A stretch of 64,000 bases of DNA, from positions 17,782,042 through 17,846,041 of the forward strand of contig CM055272.1 of assembly GCA_029237695.1 (NCBI GenBank). The letters are read 5' to 3'. A program made the position numbers and the translations under genes. A model generated the notes under the pieces. The model saw nothing but the letters and a program-made list of their open reading frames with translations. It had not been told where the DNA came from and made no database searches. Positions 12,101-20,820 of the stretch are shown here, in pieces. How positions within the stretch are numbered: position 1 is the first letter of the stretch; each line of letters opens with the position of its first letter. The DNA comes from Conchocele bisecta (taxonomy: Eukaryota > Mollusca > Bivalvia > Lucinida > Thyasiridae).

Positions 12101-14884
12101 TCCATGTACGTACATACGTACGTACGTTAGTAACACCTTTCATGTTTCAATAACTGTTGTCTGCATTTGAATATGACGGAATCAAACTTTGTTTAAACTG
12201 GGTCCGATTCAAATTTTGCTGCAGAATGTTCAGATTAACTACATACGTAATGCTGCTAAATTTGGTATCGGCGGAGTCTTAGTCTTAACGGCTGGAACAT
12301 GATCATCATCAAAAGGTAGATACCGCAGTCGTATTGATGACAAATAAGATTTACATGAGACCATGGGCGCCGCGATTAATCCATTGTAAGCAATAGACCA
12401 CGTGATCCCATACCATGTTATCTCAAAACATATGCAACATAAGTTGGACACTTTCTCTTATATGTGGTATCATTTCATGCATTTTTATCAGGTAACATGC
12501 CCTGTATTGACATAATACGTACTGACTGATAACATGCTGATACATTAAATGTACACTGAAATAATATAATTTGAGAGTTGGTGGTCGTTTTTCTTCCACC
12601 CGATAGATCACCACATTATTATGATTAAGATTTCCCTGCTAGAGTGCTTGCACATCGAATACATTTGTCAGATTTGTAACCGGTATAGATCGTGATCAAG
12701 TAGCACACTCCTGTTTGAAGCCTGCTAGCGATCTGCATTGCTTGTTACCAAAACGGCCCGTGTTCGGTCCTCGGCCGAGGCAGTATGTGGGATGGTATGG
12801 TCGTAGTCCGGACAAATGGGTGTCCTCCGGGTGTTCCGATTTCCTCCCACAGTAAGGACCAGCCTTACGCCTTCATGTGTGCCAACGAAAGCATGTGTAT
12901 ACGTACTCTCGTACTTGCCTGTACTCGTTGTAAAATATGTAAACACGAAGCCCGGTTGTCACATGAGCCGTCCGTCATTAAGAATTCGTTTTTGTATATA
13001 GAGAATAGTAGGTTAGTGCCGTGAATGGGAAAAAATATCTGGCAAGGCTTATGAAACGGGATGGGCGAGGCTCTGCCGAGCACATCCCGTTTCCGTGCCG
13101 CGTGTTTCATGGCATTACGCACTGTGTTGACTTTATGATGGTCGATGCATTTGCACTTGTACGCCTCATTTCCTTAAACTGAAGCCAAGAAACAATATTA
13201 ATTACCAATGAATATGAGCGTGTGTCAACTACGGCGCGAGGTCAGATGGTTGAACTCATTGCGGTAACCATTTCAACCCTACCGACAAGTATGCCAACAT
13301 AAGTATACACGGTGAATATAAGTAATACAATCATGGGCGGTTGCGTTGACTGGGGTGAACAATACATTTGGTCTGTTAAAGTGCGTTGAGTCCTTCTTCG
13401 GACTCCACGCACTTTAAACAGATCAAATACATTTTGCAAATGGTTTTATTACTTATATTTGCCGTCGGACTCCACGGTATTTAAACATACCAAATGTGTT
13501 GTTCACCCCAGTAATGGCAACAGCCCATGATTTCATTCATTAAATTCAAATTTTTAATAAATTAATTTCGTACCGAGCGCAAGCGAACGAGAAAATAATT
13601 TATTGAAAATAAAATATATGAACTATAACGTACGTATTGTTTAGCGACCGACTCGCGAAGCTCTGGCCCTAAACGTGATTTCTAATCGCTATTCTAGGAT
13701 GTGATTGGCGGTGTGACATCAATTGAGCGCGTGTGTGGGCGGTAATATGCTTTGCGTACGGTGTCCTGTTAGGGCCACATTACATTCTCGCGTTCTCGCT
13801 CTCTCGACTTATACACGAGATCGCGAGATTGCCAGAACGCGAGGCGAGATCGCGAGATCGCGAGATTGCGAGATTGCGAGATCGCGAGAACGCGAGGCGA
13901 GATCGCGAGAATGCGAGAACGCGAGGCGAGATCGCGAGATCGCGAGGCGAAAACGCGAGATACAATCTCGCAATCTCGCCTCTACCGTATTTGCGTCCGT
14001 GAACTGATGACAAGGCGTAAAATCAGTTCTAAATATAGCGGCTGAACATTTAATGATTAATTTAATACATATTGGCGAAAGTGTCGCAATATGCCATTAA
14101 ATAACACGAAATGCCGTTCTTTCATTGGTCGAGAAACTAGTGTAAACAATAAATAACGGAAACGCTCATTCAATCTATTGCGTTTACATCCCAGTAAACT
14201 ACATTAGACCCACGTGACGTCAGGCGAAGTTGTTGATTGGTTAAAAGTTCTTTGACGTCATTAAAATCAACAATTGTGTGAGTAAGTGCACGCTATTCAC
14301 CGGCAACATCGCTGTTCCATGAAATGCGAAGAAATGGCGTAAAACAAGACGATTCTTAATTTTAAAACAAGATTTGGTGATTATCAGAAAATGAAGTGTA
14401 AATATAAGTAATAAAACCACAGGCTGTTGAGTTTACTGCGGTATGAAAAACATTTGATCGTTTAAAGTTTGCGAGGAGTTCATGGCTGTGATTAGCGCAG
14501 GCCGTGGTGTAAATATATTCATATTGTGATTATTTGTTTCAGTTTGTCGATCGTCTGATTGAGGATTACAGAAGGGCGTCATATGCTGCAGTCTTTATGG
14601 AACAAATGAAAATGGACGAAAGAATCTCAACAATATCACCAAGCCATTTAATGCAGATGAAAAATCTAGAGTCCCAAGTGTATCCTTGTTTGTGCCAGTT
14701 ACAGCACGCTATATTTAGCAGAAACGCTCGAATACCAGCACACGTCACCCGTGACGTGATGGATGCGTCATACAGATTGGTGGCGAGTAATGCCGAACGT
14801 TACAATCGAGATTATACAATTTTAAACAACATTGTTATACTATTTCGTTCTATTGCTATGGGGTATTTTTCATTGGTCATGTAA
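6752..14884 (+). CDS. Three-exon gene for a secreted, predicted all-helical protein (cytokine-like candidate)
   Basis: Coding exons 6752-6991, 11872-11973 and 14543-14884 join in phase 0 at both junctions with consensus GTAAGT donors, giving 227 residues. Residues 1-15 (MFLAVCSFWLTSVCS) look like a signal peptide. The rest is rich in amphipathic helix: about 40-95 (helix A), a Pro-containing loop with an N-glycosylation site (NST), about 115-137 (B), about 148-173 (C, with CLC) and about 182-227 (D). The order of long helices, a long A-B loop and the last three helices in one terminal exon recall the LIF/CNTF/CLCF1 group of four-helix cytokines. That link is inference from pattern, not a database match. 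An acceptor-like TTTCTTGCAG at 6755-6764 means exon 1 could instead be internal. A missing small exon in the 4.9-kb first intron cannot be excluded. Confidence 0.6.
7014..7395 (+). mobile_element. Family I element, left-truncated
   Basis: Same sequence and orientation as 18196-18716 from AATCAGGCTATTTTA onward, ending near ATTGAGTGGACATGTCAC. Contains an (ATT)n run at about 7060-7085. It starts about 22 bp after the exon 1 donor. Confidence 0.75.
7575..7625. repeat. Family B remnant
   Basis: One degenerate terminus (TCGTACGAACATTTTTATCG, then TAGTGAAAAGAGCC) is recognisable. Confidence 0.5.
7687..8083 (+). mobile_element. Family F long hairpin element
   Basis: Ends read TGATCACGTGGTTACAACAA and the complement of TTGTTGTTAGTACCGCGTGA. 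The interior is a long imperfect palindrome centred on CGTGTCGGAGACACGG. Copies lie at 19591, 22783 and 59474. Open frames on both strands are products of the palindrome. Confidence 0.85.
8482..8680. repeat. Near-perfect long palindrome
   Basis: Arms of about 95 bp (outer ends CAGGGTAACACAACTTG and its complement) surround a short centre near CAACTGTGAAAAAAAT. A family E fragment (GGCTCGGCTAGGAAACG) lies just upstream at about 8430. Confidence 0.85.
8970..9335. mobile_element. Poly-C/G inverted-terminal element
   Basis: Left end GCGCGGATCCAGGATTT with G run; right end C run with TGAATCCGCCCTTG. Internal homopolymers lie at about 9071-9121 (C) and 9275-9294 (G). The long C and G runs are hard to assemble and their lengths are unreliable. 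Confidence 0.55.
9655..9735 (+). repeat. Family H2 hairpin repeat
   Basis: ATCCTGATGAGACGGCTCG and its near-complement with GAGCCGGCTCATTTGGATC form a short hairpin. Related copies: 18717-18955, 31890-32132 and 34665-34870. Confidence 0.65.
10000..10215. repeat. Long imperfect palindrome
   Basis: Arms run from about GTACATTTTGAATAGCGGG to CGCTATTCAAACATGTAC around a centre near GCAACGAGTGCGCGTAGCG. This explains the two overlapping minus-strand frames. Confidence 0.75.
10216..11320. other. Intron 1 sequence with scattered repeat fragments
   Basis: About 10725-10860 resembles 11515-11650 and 45845-45925 (ACGTCA-rich stretches followed by TCAGCGAAA-like sequence). An inverted pair GGAACAGTCAAAACTGT and GTTTTGACTGTTCC flanks about 10900-11010. 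No exon is supported. Confidence 0.5.
11327..11458 (+). mobile_element. Family E hairpin element, diverged copy
   Basis: Left ACCAGGCTAGTGACATTTGA and right CCTGATATCAAAATACAGTAG then ATACTCTCTAT are inverted. The right end is followed by TTATCAG. Confidence 0.6.
11706..11862 (+). mobile_element. Family E hairpin element abutting a splice acceptor
   Basis: Arms GGTATCAAGTTTATCAGGC and GCCTGATAAACTTGATATCA surround a palindrome of GGAATTCCTACGCG type. The right terminus (CACTAGCTTGATATTCTAT) lies within 15 bp of the acceptor AG of exon 2. Homology to the copy before 46130 extends leftward to about 11550. Confidence 0.85.
11872..11973 (+). CDS. Helical secreted protein gene, exon 2
   Basis: Thirty-four codons between acceptor GCTTTCCACAG and donor GTAAGT, phase 0 at both ends. 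It encodes the end of helix A (VIERIESSVLQHLLDM), an NST glycosylation site and a Pro-rich loop (GFPDIRPLSPDTR). Confidence 0.65.
11990..12760. other. Intron 2 sequence, no gene seen
   Basis: A CGTACGTACGTACG run lies near 12115. TTTTTATCAGGTAAC at about 12485 recurs near 11455 and 45720. No exon is supported. Confidence 0.4.
12760..12960 (+). repeat. Dispersed repeat with CCTCCGGGTGTTCCG motif
   Basis: The segment reading CCTCCGGGTGTTCCGATTTC then CTCCCACAGTAAGGACC resembles a repeat common in bivalve genomes, from general knowledge. It explains overlapping open frames on both strands. Confidence 0.45.
12995..13137 (+). mobile_element. Family D element, internally deleted
   Basis: Begins ATAGAGAATAGTAGGTTAG, runs through the GGCTCTGCCGAGCACATCC hairpin and jumps to GTGTTTCATGGCATTACGC. 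About half of the usual element is missing. Confidence 0.8.
13330..13530. repeat. Imperfect palindrome related to family O
   Basis: ATAAGTAATACAATCATGGG, GGGTGAACAATACATTTGG and their complements flank a centre at CCTTCTTCGGACTCC. The sequence AGACAGACCAAATG near 63295 and ATAAGTAATAAAACCA near 14405 are related. Confidence 0.65.
13540..14155 (+). mobile_element. Family P element interrupted by a GCGAGATC array
   Basis: The left part (AATTAATTTCGTACCGAGCG, GTGATTGGCGGTGTGAC) and the right part (TTAATACATATTGGCGAAAG, TCATTGGTCGAGAAACTAG) align in order with the copy at 39055-39475. They are separated here by the tandem array at 13785-13982. Confidence 0.7.
13785..13982. repeat. GC-rich tandem array of GCGAGATC/GCGAGAAC units
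   Basis: Units of 7-10 bp (GCGAGATC, GCGAGATT, GCGAGAAC, GCGAGGC) repeat for about 200 bp, with TCGCGA palindromes throughout. Three overlapping frames on both strands give arginine-rich nonsense peptides. CpG density is far above the surroundings. Confidence 0.85.
14165..14470 (+). mobile_element. Family O dispersed element
   Basis: Shares ACATCCCAGTAAACTACATT, CACCGGCAACATCGCTGTTC and GTATGAAAAACATTTG in order with 62960-63345. It ends about 70 bp before the third exon of the helical gene. Confidence 0.7.
14543..14884 (+). CDS. Helical secreted protein gene, terminal exon 3
   Basis: One hundred and thirteen codons to TAA at 14882, after acceptor ATTTGTTTCAG. It encodes three predicted helices: FVDRLIEDYRRASYAAVFM; HLMQMKNLESQVYPCLCQL; and a final helix with NRDYTILNNIVILFRSIAM. 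No transmembrane anchor beyond this amphipathic C terminus is evident. No AATAAA was found close by. Confidence 0.7.
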   Translation, partial: FVDRLIEDYRRASYAAVFMEQMKMDERISTISPSHLMQMKNLESQVYPCLCQLQHAIFSRNARIPAHVTRDVMDASYRLVASNAERYNRDYTILNNIVILFRSIAMGYFSLVM

Positions 14885-15029
14885 TTGTCTATTGCATTGT
14901 GATACAGTCCTAGTGTTGTACCCAACGGGAAATGGGGCGCCATTTTCCCACCTCAAAATTATGGAAACGTCCCTTTAATAACCGGTTCACCTCTACACAA
15001 CCACTTTGCCAAGATGTCAACGTTTCTCA

Positions 15030-15235
15030 GCATATATTGGCAATCTTAGCTCACAATCAAGCGTGGAACAATACATATCAGATATATACACCGACGCATG
15101 AGCTAATCTTGCCAGTACATGTAGCTGTCCATTGTTTCCTTCAATAATGCTTGAGGCCGAAATCGAGCAGATTGATTGACTGAGCCTGAGCTGTGTCAAT
15201 CAAGCTGCTTATTTCTGGACTATTGATTAAATAAT
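15030..15235 (+). mobile_element. Family G hairpin MITE
   Basis: TTTCTCAGCATATATTGGCA followed by the hairpin GATTGACTGAGCCTGAGCTG and its complement. Family G copies recur near 21.85, 26.03, 33.96, 39.85, 40.21, 56.09, 60.0 and 62.59 kb. The complete ones carry inverted CGCCTGCGTTAATCTTGCC. Confidence 0.75.
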
Positions 15236-15301
15236 TAGCGTTTTTAAAACATCTGAAGCACTGGCAAACACTGTAGCTCCTGATTAGGTACAAGCCGGTA
15301 C

Positions 15302-15909
15302 ATAGAGAATAGTAGGTTAGTGCCGAGAATGGCAAACAATATCTGGCAAGGATCAGGAATTTCTTTATTTCTCATCAGAAGTATATGTAGTGACCACCAT
15401 TTGAACCGTCTCGCCGAGACGATTCAAATGAGTGGTCACAACATATACTTCGGTTCAGAAATAAGGAAAATAGATAGAGAATAGTAGGTTAGTGCCGTGA
15501 ATGGGAAAAAATATCTGGCAAGGCTCGATAATTTCTTTATTTCTCATCAGAAGTATATGTAGTGACCACCATTTGAACCGTCTCGCCGAGACGGTTCAAA
15601 TGAGTGGTCACAACATATACTTCGGTTCAGAAATAAGGAAAATAGATAGAGAATAGTAGGTTAGTGCCGTGAATGGGAAAAAATATCTGGCAAGGCTCAG
15701 GAAATGGGATGGGCGAGGCTCTGCCGAGCACATCCCGTTTCCGTGCCGCGCCAGATATGTTTTCCCATTCACGGCACTAACCTACTATTCTAGTTATCCC
15801 GTCAACACCTAAAATGGCTTTAAAATGCAAAAATAGTATTGACTGGATATCAAAAATGTTTCACGGCACTGTGTTTCACGACACATACGCACTGTGTTGA
15901 CGGGTTAAA
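15302..15909 (+). mobile_element. Family D composite with a tandemly duplicated hairpin insert
   Basis: A segment of about 180 bp, containing GTATATGTAGTGACCACCAT, TTGAACCGTCTCGCCGAGAC and a D-type end, is present twice (about 15302-15480 and 15481-15660). A normal D hairpin and its ATCCCGTCAACACC arm follow. The same insert hairpin occurs in the D copy at 57161. Confidence 0.8.
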
Positions 15910-16017
15910 TCTGGATATACAGTGCTTGTAAATGTTTGCTGTTGGTTTGTTTGTAGGGCTGAAAGGGAATTTTCAACTTGGACATGTAACCTACATGATA
16001 CTTATATCCGTGTCATA

Positions 16018-16118
16018 GGGCGGGAAAAATCTGCATCGGTCCTGGGATCGAACCCTGACTTCTGGTTTACCGTACCATCGCTCTAACCGACAGAGCCAAC
16101 CGGGCCCAAATACACGCC
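16018..16118 (-). repeat. tRNA-like sequence (SINE head or tRNA relic)
   Basis: On the minus strand, a box A-like TGGCTCTGTCGGTTAGAGCG precedes a box B-like GGGTTCGATCCCAGG by about 35 bp. A clean cloverleaf with 3' acceptor pairing was not found, so a SINE head or tRNA relic is more likely than a working tRNA. Confidence 0.5.
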
Positions 16119-16309
16119 TTATTCCTGTACATGCTATAGTGGGTATGGGATCATTTGGTTTTCGAACGTTTCCGAACGTCGACGTTTTCCGACGTGACGT
16201 AATCTTTGACGTCATTTTAACAGTATATTCTCTTTACAATGTTCCTAACAACGGGACTGTTTTGATGGCGCATGACTTTCATAGTTTATAGTTGAACTAA
16301 AGGTTCTTT

Positions 16310-16435
16310 ACAATTATTGGTTGCCCCTAGTTTCTCGACCAATGAAGGCAGAGCATTTCGTCCCAATTAGTCGCATATTGGGATGCTTTCGCCAATATCT
16401 ATTACATTAATCATTACATGTTGCTATAACAGATT
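16310..16435 (-). mobile_element. Family P fragment
   Basis: AGTTTCTCGACCAATGAAGG and TCGCATATTGGGATGCTTTC match the end of the element at 39055-39475 in opposite orientation. Confidence 0.65.
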
Positions 16436-16595
16436 ACAAAATTTGATAATTGCACATCAAAAAAGTAAATACAGAGTATAAATATTAATGTCCATTAACA
16501 TTTTAAGGAAACACGGTTATCGCCTCTGATATCAGTGCGGAAAGTTACGTCTGATATAAAATGTATAATAATACCAATCAATACTTTGTCATGAA
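16436..16595 (+). mobile_element. Family I fragment
   Basis: Contains GCACATCAAAAAAGTAAATA and ACACGGTTATCGCCTCTGAT, as in 18480-18600. Confidence 0.65.
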
Positions 16596-16750
16596 AAAAC
16601 ATTTACAGAAACTGTGATATTTTCTGTAAATGACATAAATTCTGCATTTGCTCTGAACTTTTTGTCAACTTACGACGCCGTTTACGGAATATATCGTTAG
16701 TTTTGTGAATATCGTTAATGAGATATCGCACATGTTCTTAACTGACCAGT

Positions 16751-17015
16751 AGCCGATTTCACAAAGTATACTTTGAGGGAGTAATCATTTATAGAACTAA
16801 CAACTGCATATATTTGATGATTAAAAGTATGCAGAATTATTATACAGAATTGTTTTATACTGAATTTATTACATTATCACAGCCAGTTTGGCTGTGATAA
16901 TGTAATAAATTCAGTATAATAAAAATTAATAAATTTATTCTTAAATTGAAAATGTCTCCCTCAAAGTATACTTTACTAGATAAGTATACTTTGCAATTTT
17001 TATGAAATCTGCTAT
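16751..17015 (+). mobile_element. Family C palindromic MITE
   Basis: Inverted termini carry AAGTATACTTT and AGCCGATTTCACA; the centre is CACAGCCAGTTTGGCTGTG flanked by ACTGAATTTATTACATTAT arms. Copies: 17753, 27201, 42991 and 58644. Confidence 0.85.
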
Positions 17016-17075
17016 TGACCCAGCATTGATGGTCATTGTATTGGATTATCATTTGAGGATCAACATGTACTCATA

Positions 17076-17401
17076 GGAGCAGACCGTGGCCGAAGGGTAA
17101 CGACTACCACGCTGACGACCCGGGTTCGATTCAGTTCCCGGACGTCAGTATTTCTGAGATAGTTTGTATTTCCTGCTCGACTAGTCCTTTCGGACGGGGA
17201 CTTTAAAAAGGTGGTCCCGTGTATCAGATTTGAAGGAGAGTCTGGGCACGTTAAAGAACCAGAGGAGACTATTCTAATAAGAGCTAGGCCCCCATTGGGC
17301 CGGTTTCATCTGTATCCACCTCCTTCCTTTCTCCCCTTCATGGGAGACGACATGCAAGGTCATCGAGCCATTGCCGTCGTTAAATCCAAGCATTTACATT
17401 T
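17076..17401 (+). mobile_element. tRNA-derived SINE with an 11-bp target site duplication
   Basis: Box A-like GTGGCCGAAGGGTAACGAC and box B-like GGGTTCGATTC lie in the head. The tail ends GTCATCGAGCCATTGCCGTC, then GTTAAATCCAAGCATTTACA. It is flanked by identical ATGTACTCATA at 17065-17075 and 17402-17412. The tail is shared with the SINEs at 32738 and 43399. Confidence 0.85.
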
Positions 17402-17689
17402 ATGTACTCATACACTTTTCTGCGCATTTAGCTTTTTTTCTCCCGACCATATTTACGTGTTTTTTTGGTCGAGGCTGAGCTGTGCTTGATCTCGGCCATC
17501 AACTGCGTGAATTCGGCGACACACGTATATAGACCGTCGTCAATAATAGTTTAATTATTGAACCATTGCGAATATTGTGTTAATAATGTTATTTAATAAT
17601 GTGGAGAGCTCATTTGACGAAATAAATGGCATTAGTTTATGTTTGTTATCGCGGCACTGTGGCCTGCTGACTGTTCACACGCTTTAATT

Positions 17690-17752
17690 GTCGCCGTGTC
17701 TGGAGAAATGGGGCTTATGGGTTTTGTGACCAGTGTAGCTCCAGATCAGCCT
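17690..17752 (+). repeat. Family H fragment
   Basis: GGAGAAATGGGGCTTATGGG then GACCAGTGTAGCTCCAGATC, as at 25008 and 63710. Confidence 0.7.
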
Positions 17753-17989
17753 TAATTTTCCCGAAATGCATTATTTCATAAACTGACGACTGCATATATT
17801 TGATGATTAAAAGTATGACGAATTGCTATACTGAATTTATTACATTATCACAGCCAATATGGCTGTGATAATGTAATAAATTCAGTATAATAAAAATTAA
17901 TAAATGTATCCTTAAATTGAAAAATTGTCCCTCAAAGTGTACTTAGCAAGATAAGTATACTTTGCAATTGTGGTGAAATTGGCTACTGG
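17753..17989 (+). mobile_element. Family C MITE, left-truncated
   Basis: Same centre (CACAGCCAATATGGCTGTG) and right end (GAAATTGGCTACTGG) as the full copies. The left AAGTATACTTT terminus is missing. Confidence 0.8.
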
Positions 17990-18195
17990 ACTCGCCACAA
18001 ATGCCATAAGCCCCATTTTCCCAGTCCCAGCGACATATTTATTGTCATTTCGATGTGACCTGTATGTTTGTTCTTTCCTTGTCGTAACTACATCAGACTT
18101 TTTTGTTGTCGTAGCGAGTGAATGATTGCGCCATAATCATGATAATACTAACAGTATACACAATTTGCTGTCCTTCCTGCAGAATAAAGAATATA

Positions 18196-18716
18196 TTAAA
18201 GGTACAAGCCCACTCGGTAGGCACAAAATGTTCTGTATAGGAATTAAATAAGTGTTTAATTGTATCACTATTCCACCAGTTATGCACATTATGGAGGGGG
18301 GGGGGGGGGGGGGGGGGGGGGCCGCTATACCGCCATAAAATCATTTAGTAATATTTATTTTACCGATAGTGACTCGCGGTGGTATCAGGCTATTTTAATA
18401 TGCAAATGAGGCATGATATTTCAATTATTTATACTAATTAAATTAATGTTTTTTTAGACAGATTATAATGTATGATCATTGCACATGAACAAATAAATAC
18501 AGAGATTATTTTGTAATGTCCGTTAACATTTTAAGGAAACACGGTTATTGCCCCTGATATCAGTGTGGAAATGTACGTCTGATATCAAATGTAAAATATT
18601 GCCAAGCAATACGTGGGGTAATGGTGAATGAATGTTTATTTTGCCATAAAATGTATCAGATGATGTCTCGGATATAAAGAACAGTTTGTGCCTACTGAGT
18701 GGGCATGTACCTTTAA
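18196..18716 (+). mobile_element. Family I TTAA-flanked transposon, full length, with poly-G run
   Basis: TTAA at both ends, with inverted AAAGGTACAAGCCCACTC and GAGTGGGCATGTACCTTT. A G homopolymer lies at about 18296-18320. The interior matches 1916-2425 in reverse. Confidence 0.8.
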
Positions 18717-18958
18717 CCCTTTGAACCCGAAATCCCGCTATATCGGTTTATGCAAAAAGTACAGATCCAGATGAGCCGGCTCGTAACGAGCCGTCTCATC
18801 AGGATCTGCACTTTTTGAAAGTAATTTTCATATTTCTTAGAACAAAAACACCCCCTTTTCATAAATGGGCGAATCTGAAAATCATTGTGTGACCATTGGA
18901 TTGGTCGGAACATTAGCATATCACAGTCCATTCCAGTTCCTTAGGGTTGAAAGGGTTA
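18717..18958 (+). mobile_element. Family H2 hairpin element
   Basis: Starts near CCCTTTGAACCCGAAATCCC and carries GATGAGCCGGCTCGTAACG then CCGTCTCATCAGGATCTG. The right end CTTAGGGTTGAAAGGGTTAA inverts the left. Copies: 31890-32132 and 34665-34870. Confidence 0.75.
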
Positions 18959-19224
18959 AGCTGCTTAACAATTCAAGCCCCAAAATCAGCTTAGAAATAA
19001 GCAACTTGACACATTATATCAAATAAACAATTAGTATTTCGATCCATGTTGGGAACAGAACAAAAACATATCGAAAATGTGTTTTATTGCAACTTTTGAA
19101 TGTGTACGTAGAATCTGTGTAGCATGTTACGGAAATCCATGTCTAATAATACGCGGTCATGTGATCACCAGTCGGGCAGTACTGAGGCATGGCGTGCCAG
19201 TGTCCTTGCCGCAGATACCGTCAC

Positions 19225-19530
19225 GTGACTTGTCCCTTCAGGATCAAAAAACGAAAAATTTTGGAAATTGACTCCCCATGTTAAATTCCCATAGGAAAAT
19301 CATTTTTTCGCAATAAAATCAATATTTGAAAGAATTTCATAAAATAATTATTTTTGGGGAGGGTGACTTTTTTGTTATTGATGAAAAAGTACTTACTATA
19401 CATTTTTTTTGACATTTAATGTGTTTAATAGCCAAACGTTCGCCGGCATAAAAACGTGGAACAGACAGTAGGTGATACGAGTTTTGTGTAAATGTATATA
19501 AAACCGTGTACATATACATATCTATTGATG
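19225..19530 (-). repeat. Family L dispersed repeat
   Basis: Contains TTTGGGGAGGGTGACTTTTT, TTATTGATGAAAAAGTACTT and GCCAAACGTTCGCCGGCA. Similar blocks lie at 27640-28110 (both arms) and 55485-55790. Confidence 0.7.
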
Positions 19531-19590
19531 CTGTATAATATGCTTACTAGCTAATTTATTGTGATAACTAGTCTTTCTTATTACTAGTTG

Positions 19591-19955
19591 TATGATCACG
19601 TGGTTACAACAACACCAACAATTATTGAAACTTCCAGAAGCGCCTCGGATTCAAAATACGTATTATTTTATTTTGTCCTTATTATGTAACGGAGTTTGAT
19701 GAATGATGCCTTGTTAAGCTGCATTTAGTGATCTCGGTAATTTGGCCCAAACTTCTGTCGTTTCCGTCTTTGCGACATTTTTCGACACGGAAATCGATTC
19801 ACCAGATGCAGCTCATGCAGACGCGTTTGCTGCGCCATATTTCATCAAAATCCGTTGCATATTAAGGAAAATATCAAATAATACTTACTTTGGAGAGGGC
19901 GCGTTTCAAAACTTTCTGCCATTGTTGTTGTTGTTGTCACCACGTGATCATGCAC
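19591..19955 (+). mobile_element. Family F hairpin element
   Basis: Same ends (TATGATCACGTGGTTACAAC and complement) as 7687-8083, with a diverged and shortened centre near GACACGGAAATCGATTC. Confidence 0.8.
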
Positions 19956-20049
19956 ATTGTTATTATGTACATGTGTAGTTCCTAGCCTTAACTGATGAAC
20001 GTGATATACAAATGCATTATCCTGGTATTATATACATGTAAGTATATTG

Positions 20050-20423
20050 TTTGCATTTTAAAGCCATTTGTATGTGTTGACGGGATAAATAGAATAGTAT
20101 TAGCGCTGTGAATGGCAGAGCCACGCCCATCCAGGGGCCCGTTTCACTAAACTTCCTACGACTAAAATGTTCGTAAGTGCAAATTTAGGATCGTCTGGAA
20201 ATTTTAATTTATTGATTTACATTTATTGAGCATAGGCTGCATATGCAGCCTATGCTCAATAAATGTAAATCCAATAAATGTTTACAAGAAAACAGTGTTA
20301 ATGTGAATTTTACAGACTGTCATTATTTTTCACTTACGAACATTTTAGTCGTATGATGTTTAGTGAAACGGCCCCCTGTTTCCTAAGCCTAGCCAGATGT
20401 TTTCCCATTCACGGCACGAACCT
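20050..20423 (+). mobile_element. Family D element carrying a nested family B insertion
   Basis: D sequence runs to GCCACGCCCATCC at 20133, is interrupted by a complete family B element, then resumes CTGTTTCCTAAGCCTAGCC to ACGGCACGAACCTG. B therefore inserted after D. Confidence 0.85.
20134..20376 (+). mobile_element. Family B MITE nested in D
   Basis: Complete, from GGGCCCGTTTCACTAAAC to GTTTAGTGAAACGGCCCCC, with the GGCTGCATATGCAGCC centre. Confidence 0.9.
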
Positions 20424-20454
20424 GAAATGAAGTCCAATTCCACTACGAAATTAT

Positions 20455-20820
20455 ATTTCGTCTCAATTAGTCACATATTGCGACGCTTTCGCCAATACCT
20501 ATTAAACTAATCATTACATGTTTCAATAACTCAGTAGTTATATTTAGAACCACATACCCCGCCTTGTTGACGTAATTTCCTGTGACGCGCACCATCGATT
20601 CAGTGTTACACCGCCAATCACGTAATAGTATCGTTGTTGAAAAACACGATTATGGGCAGCACTCCATTTTATTAGACAGGTACCCGCGATGGGGCGGGGC
20701 AAACAATAAGTTAGTTATAGTTCATATAATTAATTTTTAATAAACTGATTTCTCGTTCGCTAGCGCCCGCTACGAATTTATTAAAAATTCAATACTATTA
20801 CATACAGCAGATCGTAAGGG
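20455..20820 (-). mobile_element. Family P element, full copy
   Basis: Reverse of 39055-39475: TCGTCTCAATTAGTCACATA, GGTACCCGCGATGGGGCGG, then TCGTTCGCTAGCGCCCGC near the hairpin end. Confidence 0.8.

Noticed and set aside
13723..14013. Arginine-rich protein in three overlapping frames
   Set aside because: Simple GCGAGATC repeat translated in every frame.
16018..16118. Functional tRNA gene on the minus strand
   Set aside because: Box A and B are present, but no convincing acceptor stem pairing or clear anticodon arm was found; a SINE head is more likely.
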